In this document: positions 7,732 to 14,023 of the stretch, piece after piece | Layout of the letters: each line of letters starts with the position of its first letter | How positions within the stretch are numbered: the stretch's first letter is position 1 | Assembly (NCBI GenBank): GCA_019264505.1 | Contig: JAHUZY010000097.1 | Span: 1 to 14,389, forward strand | DNA: 14,389 bases | From: Phenylobacterium sp. | Lineage (GTDB): Bacteria > Pseudomonadota > Alphaproteobacteria > Caulobacterales > Caulobacteraceae | Reading direction: 5' to 3' | Notes under the pieces: model-generated | Seen by the model: the letters and a program-made list of their open reading frames with translations, nothing else | The model's database searches: none | Told to the model about the DNA's origin: nothing | Translations under genes and position numbers: made by a program

Positions 7732-8424
7732 TCAACTGGTCCGCCCCGCAACCCCGTCCACGATACGGTCGATGGCGGCGTCGATGAGGTTGAGGGCGCC
7801 CGCATCCAGATTGGGGCGGCCAAGAATCTGCAGGGCCACGTCGCGGCCGGTGTTGAAGGCCAGCAGGCTGGAGATCAGCATCAGGGCCTCGGCGCGGTCA
7901 CCGTCCTGGACAGCCTTTCGGCCCTGGCAGCCGGCGACCAGACGCGCTGTGATCTCCACGCCTGGCGCCCAGAGCTGATCATAGAGGATCTGGAAAGCCG
8001 GCCCCCGATCGCGCATCTCCCGGGCTACGAAATCGGCCTGGGAACCGGAGGCCTCGTCTTGCGCAAACAGCCGCAGCAGGCGGCGCAGGATGTGGCGGAG
8101 ATAGTCGCTGCACACATCGGGCGGCGGTGCGGCCTCCAGGGCCAGCCCCGCCTCCAGCGCCAGATCGGCGGCCTGGGCGTAGTAGCGGGCCACGATGTCC
8201 CGGGCGCAGGCGAGGTAGAGTCCCTCCTTGTTGCCGAAGTGATAGGCGATGGCCGGCAGGGCCACGCCGGCCGCTTCGGCGATCTGGCGTGTGGTGGCGG
8301 TTGAATAGCCATACCGGCCAAAGGCGGACAGGGCGGCTGCGATGATCGCCTCGCGGGTCGCCTCGCTCTTGGCGTAGCCCTGGCGGCTGGCTGCGGGCGC
8401 CTCCTGGGTCGAAGCCTCAGCCAT
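7732..8424 (-). CDS. TetR family transcriptional regulator with CerR/CecR-type C-terminal domain
   Basis: A 230-residue DNA-binding repressor. The helix-turn-helix is STATTRQIAEAAGVALPAIA (41-60), followed by the family signature YHFGNKEGLYLA (61-72). The C-terminal ligand domain contains FVAREMRDRGPAFQILYDQ and resembles the DUF1956 domain of CerR/E. coli CecR (YbiH). The ATG at 8424 is chosen because it overlaps the upstream oxygenase stop as ATGGCTGA, an 8-bp overlap typical of coupled genes. An in-frame ATG at 8481 would add 19 residues of non-domain sequence inside the oxygenase gene. The regulator is second in the operon with the MpaB oxygenase and probably controls that operon through the palindrome at 9766-9790; this is inferred, not shown. 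The inducing ligand is unknown. It ends in a convergent gap facing the tRNA, where no terminator with a T-run is visible. Confidence 0.88.
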   Translation of the reverse strand: MAEASTQEAPAASRQGYAKSEATREAIIAAALSAFGRYGYSTATTRQIAEAAGVALPAIAYHFGNKEGLYLACARDIVARYYAQAADLALEAGLALEAAPPPDVCSDYLRHILRRLLRLFAQDEASGSQADFVAREMRDRGPAFQILYDQLWAPGVEITARLVAGCQGRKAVQDGDRAEALMLISSLLAFNTGRDVALQILGRPNLDAGALNLIDAAIDRIVDGVAGRTS

Positions 8425-9739
8425 GAGCGGGCCTATAGGTTTCACCATCGGAGGTGAAGTCTGCGCGGCCATAGCGGGCAAGCAGACCTTCCAGCTTCCT
8501 CACCAGGCGGCGGTCGGCCATGTCGCGGATCCCGGGCGCCCGGGCCAGCGCATCATAGAGGCGCACCTGCGAGAAGATGCGCCCGGCCGCCAAAAGGGCG
8601 AGCTTCCGGTCCCGGGCGCCATAGGCCACCCCCATCCGGCCGGCGCGGGCGGTGTCGCCCTGCAGGAACTGGCGGATGAAGAAGGCCTTGGAGAAGCTGC
8701 GCTCCAACTCGCGGTCGATCTGGCCCAGCAGGGTGCGGTCGTGGGAAAGCTCGGTGGTCATGGTCCCGCGGACGAGCGCCCCACAGGTCTCCTCGTCATA
8801 GGCGCTGCGCAGGGTGGCCTGGCGGGCCAGCATCAGTCGCGCGATGGCCCGGGGGCTATCCCCCAGCAGGGGCTCGGGCAGGCCCAGCAGGAAGCAGCGA
8901 TAGCGGGCGATCTCGATCCGGGCCCGCTCGGCGAGGGTGAACGTCTCCCGACCCTGGCGCAGGGCCTTGAAGGCGATCAGGAACGATCCGATCTGGCCGG
9001 CCGGCATCTGGTCCACCTGCGGGATCGGCACGCCATAGACGGCGCTGTCCCAGACGCCCTGGCGCCGCATCACATTGAATCGAACCATGGAGTGCATCAG
9101 CCGCACCATGGCCGCGGCCTTGAACGCCGCCCCATGCCGTTCCAGGGCGCCCGGCATCACTGTCAGGGTGAAGAAGGTGGCGGTCTCGTGCACCCGCTTG
9201 GCCGCCAGCTTGTCCGAAAGGGCGCCGGTCAAGGCCATGGGCAGGGCGGAGTACTTGTTCAGAAAGGTGGCCAGGAAGGCGCCGCGAATGGCGAAGGGGA
9301 CCAGGTGGGCGTACTGGTTGCGCTCGATCCGCGCGCCCTCGGCGATCAGGTCCATGTCGAGCCAGTCAGGCTTGCGCGCCATGTCGGCGATGAAAGCGGC
9401 GAGCTCCGGCGGGGCGTCGGCGACGGCCTCGATCCCCTTGTCGCAGGCCGTCTCAAGCATATCGATCAGGCGACGGAAGCCGAACGCCTCCATGCGCGCG
9501 GCATAGGCGTCAGCCACCCCATCGCCCATCAGCGTATAGGCGGACATCATCTCGATCAGCGGGGCGTCGGCCATGATGTCGGCGGTCATCTCGCCAAACC
9601 CCATGGCGTCTGACGAGGGCTCGGTGGTGAACCGCTCGGGCGTGGCTGCAAGATCGATCGGACCGCAGATCTGCGGGACAAGATCAGCCTGGGCGTCCAC
9701 CTGGCGCCAGAGATCAGGGTGGAAACGGCGCGACTGCAT
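8417..9739 (-). CDS. Oxygenase MpaB family protein (DUF2236)
   Basis: A 440-residue protein of the DUF2236 family, related to fungal MpaB and, more distantly, to the rubber-cleaving latex clearing protein Lcp, a b-type haem dioxygenase. The core reads KRVHETATFFTLTV and then VRLMHSMVRFNVMRRQGVWD; the His in RLMHSMVR (residue 216 from the chosen start) sits where the axial haem His of Lcp is expected, and the Arg/Thr of RVHET match the conserved pocket pattern. Helices predominate, and there is no signal peptide, so it is probably cytoplasmic or peripherally membrane-bound. Substrates of bacterial members are mostly unknown; oxidative cleavage of an isoprenoid or aldehyde is a family-based guess. 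Start: the ATG at 9739 is preceded by GGAGG at 9749-9745 with five bases of spacing. A longer start at 9781 would translate the operator palindrome into an unlikely hydrophobic leader. It overlaps the TetR gene by 8 bp. Confidence 0.85.
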   Translation of the reverse strand: MQSRRFHPDLWRQVDAQADLVPQICGPIDLAATPERFTTEPSSDAMGFGEMTADIMADAPLIEMMSAYTLMGDGVADAYAARMEAFGFRRLIDMLETACDKGIEAVADAPPELAAFIADMARKPDWLDMDLIAEGARIERNQYAHLVPFAIRGAFLATFLNKYSALPMALTGALSDKLAAKRVHETATFFTLTVMPGALERHGAAFKAAAMVRLMHSMVRFNVMRRQGVWDSAVYGVPIPQVDQMPAGQIGSFLIAFKALRQGRETFTLAERARIEIARYRCFLLGLPEPLLGDSPRAIARLMLARQATLRSAYDEETCGALVRGTMTTELSHDRTLLGQIDRELERSFSKAFFIRQFLQGDTARAGRMGVAYGARDRKLALLAAGRIFSQVRLYDALARAPGIRDMADRRLVRKLEGLLARYGRADFTSDGETYRPAHG

Positions 9740-9744
9740 GACGG

Positions 9745-9749
9745 CCTCC
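9745..9749 (-). promoter_or_regulatory. Shine-Dalgarno that fixes the MpaB-family start
   Basis: Minus-strand GGAGG with five bases to the ATG at 9739. It decides against the upstream in-frame ATG at 9781. Confidence 0.75.
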
Positions 9750-9765
9750 AGAATTAGTATCAACA

Positions 9766-9790
9766 GATAGATATCTATCACTCGATAGAT
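9766..9790. promoter_or_regulatory. Probable TetR operator in the MpaB-tetR promoter
   Basis: GATAGATATCTATC (9766-9779) is a perfect 14-bp palindrome. A third half-site GATAGAT (9784-9790) makes a second inverted repeat with ATCTATC (9773-9779), spaced by four bases. On the minus strand a TTGAAA resembling a -35 box (9795-9790) overlaps the outer half-site, so bound repressor would block RNA polymerase. The -10 box is not clear. This A+T-rich patch stands out sharply from its G+C-rich surroundings. The TetR protein two genes downstream is the natural candidate ligand. Confidence 0.65.
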
Positions 9791-9871
9791 TTCAACCCGT
9801 CAGTGGCCTTCGTCGGTTTGGACGCTTGCCTTTTCGCGGACGCCTGGGCCTCTTGCGGCCTCGTTCGAGAT

Positions 9872-9876
9872 GGAGG
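9872..9876 (+). promoter_or_regulatory. Shine-Dalgarno that fixes the small membrane protein start
   Basis: GGAGG with six bases to the ATG at 9883. It rules out the longer in-frame start at 9826, which lacks such a site. Confidence 0.7.
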
Positions 9877-9882
9877 CCTTCG

Positions 9883-10356
9883 ATGGCGAGGAATGTGTAT
9901 GACGCCCCGGTGAAGAAGGGGCGCGGGCTCGCCATGCTGGGGGTTGTCGGCGTCGCCGCCGTGGTGCTGATCGGCGGGGTGCTGGCCGCCCTGGGTCAGC
10001 AGCGGATGGCCGCGGCCGAGCGCTGGACGCCGCAGGGGCCGGAATGCCCCGTCTGGGAAGGCGCCCTGCCGGTCTCCAAGAGCCGTCCTGATCTTCAGAC
10101 CTTCGACTATGCCGGCGCGACGCTCGGCCGCTGGTTCGGCCACGCCAACTGCGTGGAGCTTTACAAGACCGCCCTGCCGGGCGGCGGGGTCTATCAGGCC
10201 TGTCACTTCACCGGCCCGGACTTCGTGCGGGTCAAGGTGGGCGACCAGGAGACCACCTATCGGCTGGGCGTCGGCAAGCCGGCCATTGTCACCATCCGCG
10301 ACGGGGTGGCCACCTGCGCCACCGATCCCCGGGCCGCGGCGCCGGCCAAGCCTTAA
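9883..10356 (+). CDS. Hypothetical small bitopic membrane protein with four periplasmic cysteines
   Basis: I do not recognise a named family. The 157-residue product has a short basic N-terminus (KKGRG, 11-15), one strong transmembrane segment (about 17-38, rich in Val, Leu, Ala, Gly) and a globular C-terminal domain of about 115 residues. The basic residues before the helix predict N-in/C-out topology, with the domain in the periplasm. Cysteines at 55, 90, 107 and 145 all fall in that domain and could form two disulphides. Trp/Tyr-containing stretches such as YAGATLGRWFGHANC suggest a compact fold. The start is set by GGAGG six bases upstream. It is divergent from the MpaB oxygenase across a 143-bp gap that holds the probable operator, and lies 82 bp before the porin gene. 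Base and codon use match the neighbours. Function unknown; a small cell-envelope factor is as far as the sequence allows. Confidence 0.8.
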   Translation: MARNVYDAPVKKGRGLAMLGVVGVAAVVLIGGVLAALGQQRMAAAERWTPQGPECPVWEGALPVSKSRPDLQTFDYAGATLGRWFGHANCVELYKTALPGGGVYQACHFTGPDFVRVKVGDQETTYRLGVGKPAIVTIRDGVATCATDPRAAAPAKP

Positions 10357-10405
10357 GGAATTGGTCAGACTCTCGGCCTAGGTCCCACCCCTTAAGTTGT
10401 GATTT

Positions 10406-10425
10406 GCCCGCATTTCGGGCGCCCG
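10406..10425 (+). promoter_or_regulatory. Two overlapping hairpins just before the porin ribosome binding site
   Basis: GCCCG-CATTT-CGGGC (10406-10420) can form a five-pair hairpin. The 10-bp palindrome CGGGCGCCCG (10416-10425) shares its right arm and abuts the run of seven G that acts as Shine-Dalgarno (10425-10431). The two structures exclude each other, so they could affect translation start. The stems are short and this may be no more than chance in G+C-rich DNA. Confidence 0.3.
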
Positions 10426-10438
10426 GGGGGGATTTATC

Positions 10439-11974
10439 GTGACCAATTGGAAGACCGCGGCCTCGGCCGTGGCGCTGGGCCTTTGCCTGGCGCCCGCCTC
10501 AGCGCAGGCCCAGAGCCTGGACGACGTCCTGGCTCGGCTGGAGCGCCTTGAACAGGAGAACCGGCAGCTGCGCCAGGAGGTGGACAGCCTGAAGGGCGCA
10601 GCCCCAATCAGCGCCGCCCCGACGCCCCTGGCCATGTCGTCGATACAGGCCGAGCCGGCGGCGACGCCCATGCGCACCGTCGAGGCGCCGACGCCCGAAA
10701 ACGACCGGAGTCGCGCCGCCGTCGAGCTGAACTCCGGCCTGTTCATCAGCCGCGCCAGCGACGTCAGCTACCGCATGCTGGACCCGACCACCCACACCAG
10801 CCGCAAGCCGCTGATGCTGCTGGACGCCCGGCGCCAGGGCGATCTGCGCGACGGCGGGGTCTATCTGGGCGGGGCGATTACGGCGCTGGCCAACTATCAG
10901 GAGACCAAGCGGAACTCCAAGTTCGGCTATCTGATGCGCCATCCCACTTCGGCCAATCAGATCGGCGAGACGGCTTCCGAAGCCGTGCTGCATTCGGCCC
11001 AGCTCAGCGTCACCGCCAATGTGACCCCCTGGATCATCGCCTATGCGGAGCTGCTCTATGATCCCGAGCAGAGCTTCGGCGCCGGGACCATCACCGCCGT
11101 CAGCCGCAACCAGATGCAGCTGCGCAAGGGCTATGTGATGTTCGGGGACCTGGAGGCGAGCCCCTATTACGCCGCCATCGGCAAGATGGAGGCGCCGTTC
11201 GGCCTGATGGATACGGTCAGCCCGTTCACCGCCTCGACCGTGTGGCACGCCTTTGGCGGCCTCGCCTGGGGGGCGCTGGCCGGCTACTCCAAGGATGGCC
11301 TGAACATCGCCATCGAGGCGGTGCAGGGGGGCTCGCAGTTCCGCTCCCTGGCCACCTCGGTGGAGGGCACCAATGTGCCCTCGCGCCTGAACAATTTCGT
11401 CGCCGACGCCAACTACACCTTCGATCTGGGCGGGGAGGGGCGCGACCTGATGGCCGGCGCCTCCTATGTGCACGGCAGCGCCTATTGCCACGGCTTCCCG
11501 GTGGTGCACTTCAATCCGTGCGTCGACGACAACCCGGCCTACGCTGTCTATGGCCAGCTGCACTATGACCGCTGGACCGCCAACGCCGAGTTCGCCAAGA
11601 CGCTGGAGGAATGGCCGGGGACCTTCAATCCGACCCCGCCGCTGAACCAATTCGCGGCCAGCAAGGTGTCGAGCTGGGGGGTGGGCGCCCGCTACGCCGC
11701 CGAGCTGGCCGGCCAGGAAGTCCACCTCTCTACCGAATTCTCCACCTATGTGGCCGGTCCCAAGGGCTCGCCCTGGCGGCGTCAGGATCAGCTGGTGTTT
11801 GGCCTGGCCGCCTTCCCGGCCAGCCACGTCAAGCTGTTCTCCGAGGTGGTGCTGGTGGAGGGCTATGTGCCGCTGAACTTCCTGAGCGGCGGCAACCTGG
11901 GCCCTGGGGTGAGCTGGAGCGACGCCGACGCCAAGACCCAGGTGCTGCTGGTGGGCGCCAACGTCGCCTTCTGA
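10439..11974 (+). CDS. Outer-membrane porin, LbtU-like
   Basis: A 511-residue exported protein. Residues 1-24 form a signal peptide (Lys5, hydrophobic core, cleavage after A22-Q23-A24). A short coiled coil follows (about 28-50, LARLERLEQENRQLRQEVD), as in trimeric porins. The rest is rich in alternating beta strands with aromatic girdles, for example KGYVMFGDLEASPYYAAIGK followed by MEAPFG, and the chain ends VLLVGANVAF with the terminal Phe used for outer-membrane insertion. The GDLE...SPYY...GKM.APFG pattern recalls LbtU family siderophore porins and other DUF3573-like proteins. A phosphate-selective (OprP-like) porin is the alternative. It starts with GTG after a G-run seven bases upstream. 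There is one pair of cysteines in the C-H-G-F...NPC segment near residues 348-360. Cargo is unknown; no TonB plug domain is present, so it should act as a diffusion channel. A BVMO gene follows 131 bp downstream with its own candidate promoter. Confidence 0.8.
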   Translation: MTNWKTAASAVALGLCLAPASAQAQSLDDVLARLERLEQENRQLRQEVDSLKGAAPISAAPTPLAMSSIQAEPAATPMRTVEAPTPENDRSRAAVELNSGLFISRASDVSYRMLDPTTHTSRKPLMLLDARRQGDLRDGGVYLGGAITALANYQETKRNSKFGYLMRHPTSANQIGETASEAVLHSAQLSVTANVTPWIIAYAELLYDPEQSFGAGTITAVSRNQMQLRKGYVMFGDLEASPYYAAIGKMEAPFGLMDTVSPFTASTVWHAFGGLAWGALAGYSKDGLNIAIEAVQGGSQFRSLATSVEGTNVPSRLNNFVADANYTFDLGGEGRDLMAGASYVHGSAYCHGFPVVHFNPCVDDNPAYAVYGQLHYDRWTANAEFAKTLEEWPGTFNPTPPLNQFAASKVSSWGVGARYAAELAGQEVHLSTEFSTYVAGPKGSPWRRQDQLVFGLAAFPASHVKLFSEVVLVEGYVPLNFLSGGNLGPGVSWSDADAKTQVLLVGANVAF

Positions 11975-11989
11975 GGCGCCTCTAAGCGC

Positions 11990-12019
11990 TTGGCTCGCGC
12001 CCTGCGCAAACCCTATATT
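11990..12019 (+). promoter_or_regulatory. Candidate sigma-70-type promoter for the BVMO
   Basis: TTGGCT (11990-11995) and TATATT (12014-12019) are separated by 18 bases and lie 87 bases before the start codon. The palindromes GAGGCGCCTC (11973-11982, across the porin stop codon) and AAGCGCTT (11984-11991) lie at its upstream edge. Confidence 0.5.
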
Positions 12020-12034
12020 CGAAGCCAAGGGGGG

Positions 12035-12067
12035 GGCGACGCGGTCGGCGACGTCCGCCCCGTCGCC
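12035..12067. promoter_or_regulatory. Leader with direct and inverted GGCGACG elements
   Basis: GGCGACG occurs at 12035-12041 and 12047-12053, and its inverse CGTCGCC at 12061-12067. The last copy can pair with either of the first two, giving alternative hairpins in the untranslated leader, or the three may be half-sites for a DNA-binding protein just downstream of the candidate promoter. No regulator gene adjoins, so the role is open. Confidence 0.4.
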
Positions 12068-12105
12068 ATAGTGCTGATGCATAAGAATAATCTGGGGAAG
12101 CGACC

Positions 12106-13923
12106 ATGGGCGCGGAAACAACGTCGAGTTCGGCCGGTCGGACGATCGACAAGCAGGCTCTGATCGCCAAATACGTCGCCGAACGAGACAAGCGCCTGCG
12201 GGCCGATGGCAACGCCCAGTATGTCCGGCTGACCGGCCGGTTCGCCGACTATCTGGAAGATCCCTATACGCCCCGGGTCGAGCGGGAGCCCAAGGCCGAC
12301 CATGTGACCTTCGCCTTCATCGGCGGCGGGTTCGCAGGTCTGGTGACCGGGGCGCGGCTGGTGGAGGCCGGCGTCACCGACGTGCGCATCCTCGACAAGG
12401 CCGGCGACTTCGGCGGCACCTGGTACTGGAACCGCTATCCCGGCGCCCAGTGCGATACGGCCTCGATGATCTACATGCCGCTTCTCGAAGAGACCGGGCA
12501 CATGCCGAGCGAAAAGTACGCTCACGCCCCGGAAATCCTTGAGCAGTGCCAGCGGATCGGCCGCCAGTACGGCCTCTATGACAACGCCCTGTTCCACACC
12601 GAGGTCGAGGACCTGTCCTGGGACGAGGCCAGGAGCTGCTGGCTGATCCGCACCAATCGCGGCGACGCCTTCACCGCCAGCTTCATCGGCCTGGGCACCG
12701 GGCCGCTGCATGTGCCCAAGCTGCCGGGCATTCCCGGGATCGAGGACTTCAAGGGCCACGCCTTCCACACCAGCCGGTGGGACTACGACTATACCGGGGG
12801 CGATCCCTCAGGCGCCCTGATGGAGAAGCTGGCCGACAAGCGGGTGGCGATCATCGGCACCGGGGCCACGTCGGTCCAGGCCGTGCCGCACCTGGCCCGC
12901 GCCTGCCAGGCGCTCTATGTGGTGCAGCGCACGCCGTCCTCGGTGGATGTGCGGGCCAACGCCCCCATCGATCCCGACTGGTTCAAGTCGGTGGCCGAAC
13001 CCGGCTGGCAGCAGCGCTGGCTGGAGAACTTCACCGCCAACCAGGGCGGTAATATCACCGAGGTCGATCTGGTGATGGATGGCTGGACAGACCTGTCCCG
13101 GCGCATTCGCAGCAGGATCAACGAGCTGCCGCCGGAAGACCGCAGCCCGTTCAAGATGCTGGCCGCCTTCGAGGATTCCGACTTCGAAAAGATGGAAGAG
13201 ATCCGCGCTCGGGTGGACTCCATCGTCGCCGACACTGAGACCGCCCAGAAGCTCAAGGCCTGGTACCGCCAGCTCTGCAAGCGTCCGTGCTTCCATGACG
13301 CCTATCTCCAGGCCTTCAACACCCCCGGAACCCATCTGGTCGACACCGACGGCAAGGGTGTCGAGGCGATCACGGAAAAGGGCTTCGTGGTCGGGGGCGT
13401 CGAGTACGAGGTCGACTGCATCATCTACGCCTCGGGCTTCGAGGTGGGCACGCCCTTCGAGCAGCGGGCCGGGTTCGACCTGACCGGCCGCGGCGGTCTG
13501 AAACTGTCCGAGGCCTGGGCTGAGGGCATGAAGAGCCTGCACGGCATCCATGTGCGCGACTTTCCCAACGCCTTCTTCGTCCAGCCCACCCAGGGCGCCA
13601 ACCTGATCTCCAATATTCCGCACAATCTGACGGAATCGGGCCGCACCATCGCCATGACCGTCCGCCACGCCCTCGAGCAGGGCGCCAAGGAGGTGGAGGT
13701 GACGCCGGAGGCGCAGGAGGCCTGGGTCAATCTGCTGCTCACCGGGATGGGCCGCATGCTGGGCGCGCCGGACTGCACGCCGGGCTATTACAACAATGAG
13801 GGCCAGGACCCCGGGCCGGCGGCGCGGCTCAATGTCGGCTATCCCCAGGGGGCCAGCGCCTTCTTCAAATACATCGACGGCTGGCGCAATTCCGGCGCCT
13901 TCGAGGGCCTGGAGTTCCGCTGA
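12106..13923 (+). CDS. Type I Baeyer-Villiger monooxygenase (FAD/NADPH), CPDMO-like
   Basis: A 605-residue soluble flavoprotein that inserts one oxygen atom beside a carbonyl, turning ketones into esters or lactones with NADPH and O2. The first Rossmann motif is GGGFAG (73-78, FAD). GGTWYWNRYPGAQCD (103-117) is the usual FAD-contact segment. The BVMO fingerprint FKGHAFHTSRWD (215-226) is intact, and the second Rossmann motif IIGTGATSVQ (249-258, NADPH) follows. The long N-terminal extension with DKQALIAKYVAERDKRLR, the QRTPSSVDVR segment and the total length near 600 aa suit the cyclopentadecanone-monooxygenase type, whose members act on large cyclic ketones or steroids; substrate is inferred. 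The ATG is preceded by GGGGAAG five bases upstream. The gene has its own candidate promoter and structured leader, and lies 131 bp after a porin gene. The C-terminus is complete, ending about 100 bp before a transposase, so no disruption is seen. Confidence 0.93.
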   Translation: MGAETTSSSAGRTIDKQALIAKYVAERDKRLRADGNAQYVRLTGRFADYLEDPYTPRVEREPKADHVTFAFIGGGFAGLVTGARLVEAGVTDVRILDKAGDFGGTWYWNRYPGAQCDTASMIYMPLLEETGHMPSEKYAHAPEILEQCQRIGRQYGLYDNALFHTEVEDLSWDEARSCWLIRTNRGDAFTASFIGLGTGPLHVPKLPGIPGIEDFKGHAFHTSRWDYDYTGGDPSGALMEKLADKRVAIIGTGATSVQAVPHLARACQALYVVQRTPSSVDVRANAPIDPDWFKSVAEPGWQQRWLENFTANQGGNITEVDLVMDGWTDLSRRIRSRINELPPEDRSPFKMLAAFEDSDFEKMEEIRARVDSIVADTETAQKLKAWYRQLCKRPCFHDAYLQAFNTPGTHLVDTDGKGVEAITEKGFVVGGVEYEVDCIIYASGFEVGTPFEQRAGFDLTGRGGLKLSEAWAEGMKSLHGIHVRDFPNAFFVQPTQGANLISNIPHNLTESGRTIAMTVRHALEQGAKEVEVTPEAQEAWVNLLLTGMGRMLGAPDCTPGYYNNEGQDPGPAARLNVGYPQGASAFFKYIDGWRNSGAFEGLEFR

Positions 13924-14023
13924 GGCTGGCGGCTGGCGGCTGCGGGCCGATGTTGTTGATTTAGTCGGCTGTTGATCGCCGCTTGGAGGCGTGATTCCCT
14001 TGTCGTTGTTGGCTTGGGAGGCC
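13924..14023 (+). mobile_element. Probable left end of an IS1182-like insertion sequence
   Basis: The element's left boundary must lie between the BVMO stop (13923) and the transposase start. The stretch holds three imperfect 7-bp tandem copies of GCTGGCG (13925-13945) and a TGTTGAT direct repeat (13954-13960 and 13970-13976). From about 13951 on it is less G+C-rich, which may mark the IS edge. The terminal inverted repeat and target duplication cannot be defined without the right end. Confidence 0.45.

Noticed and set aside
8425..8481. A longer TetR start at 8481
   Set aside because: It would add 19 residues before the family domain and a 65-bp overlap. The ATG at 8424 makes a normal 8-bp overlap.
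9740..9781. A longer MpaB-family start at 9781 adding MIDIYLLILILEAV
   Set aside because: The extra residues are encoded by the operator palindrome, while the start at 9739 has a well-placed GGAGG.
9826..9882. A longer start for the small membrane protein at 9826
   Set aside because: There is no Shine-Dalgarno there, while GGAGG lies six bases before the ATG at 9883.
10351..10396. Two CCTTAAG boxes as a CtrA-type binding site
   Set aside because: The TTAA cores are about 36 bases apart, not the 7-base spacing of the known CtrA site, and one lies on the stop codon.
10499..12121. A 540-codon open frame antisense to the porin gene
   Set aside because: Same shadow signature; the plus-strand frame has a signal peptide, beta-barrel pattern and terminal Phe.
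13925..13945. Three tandem GCTGGCG-like copies as a possible CRISPR or regulatory array
   Set aside because: The units are 7 bp with no spacers and the last is imperfect. This is a minor microrepeat.
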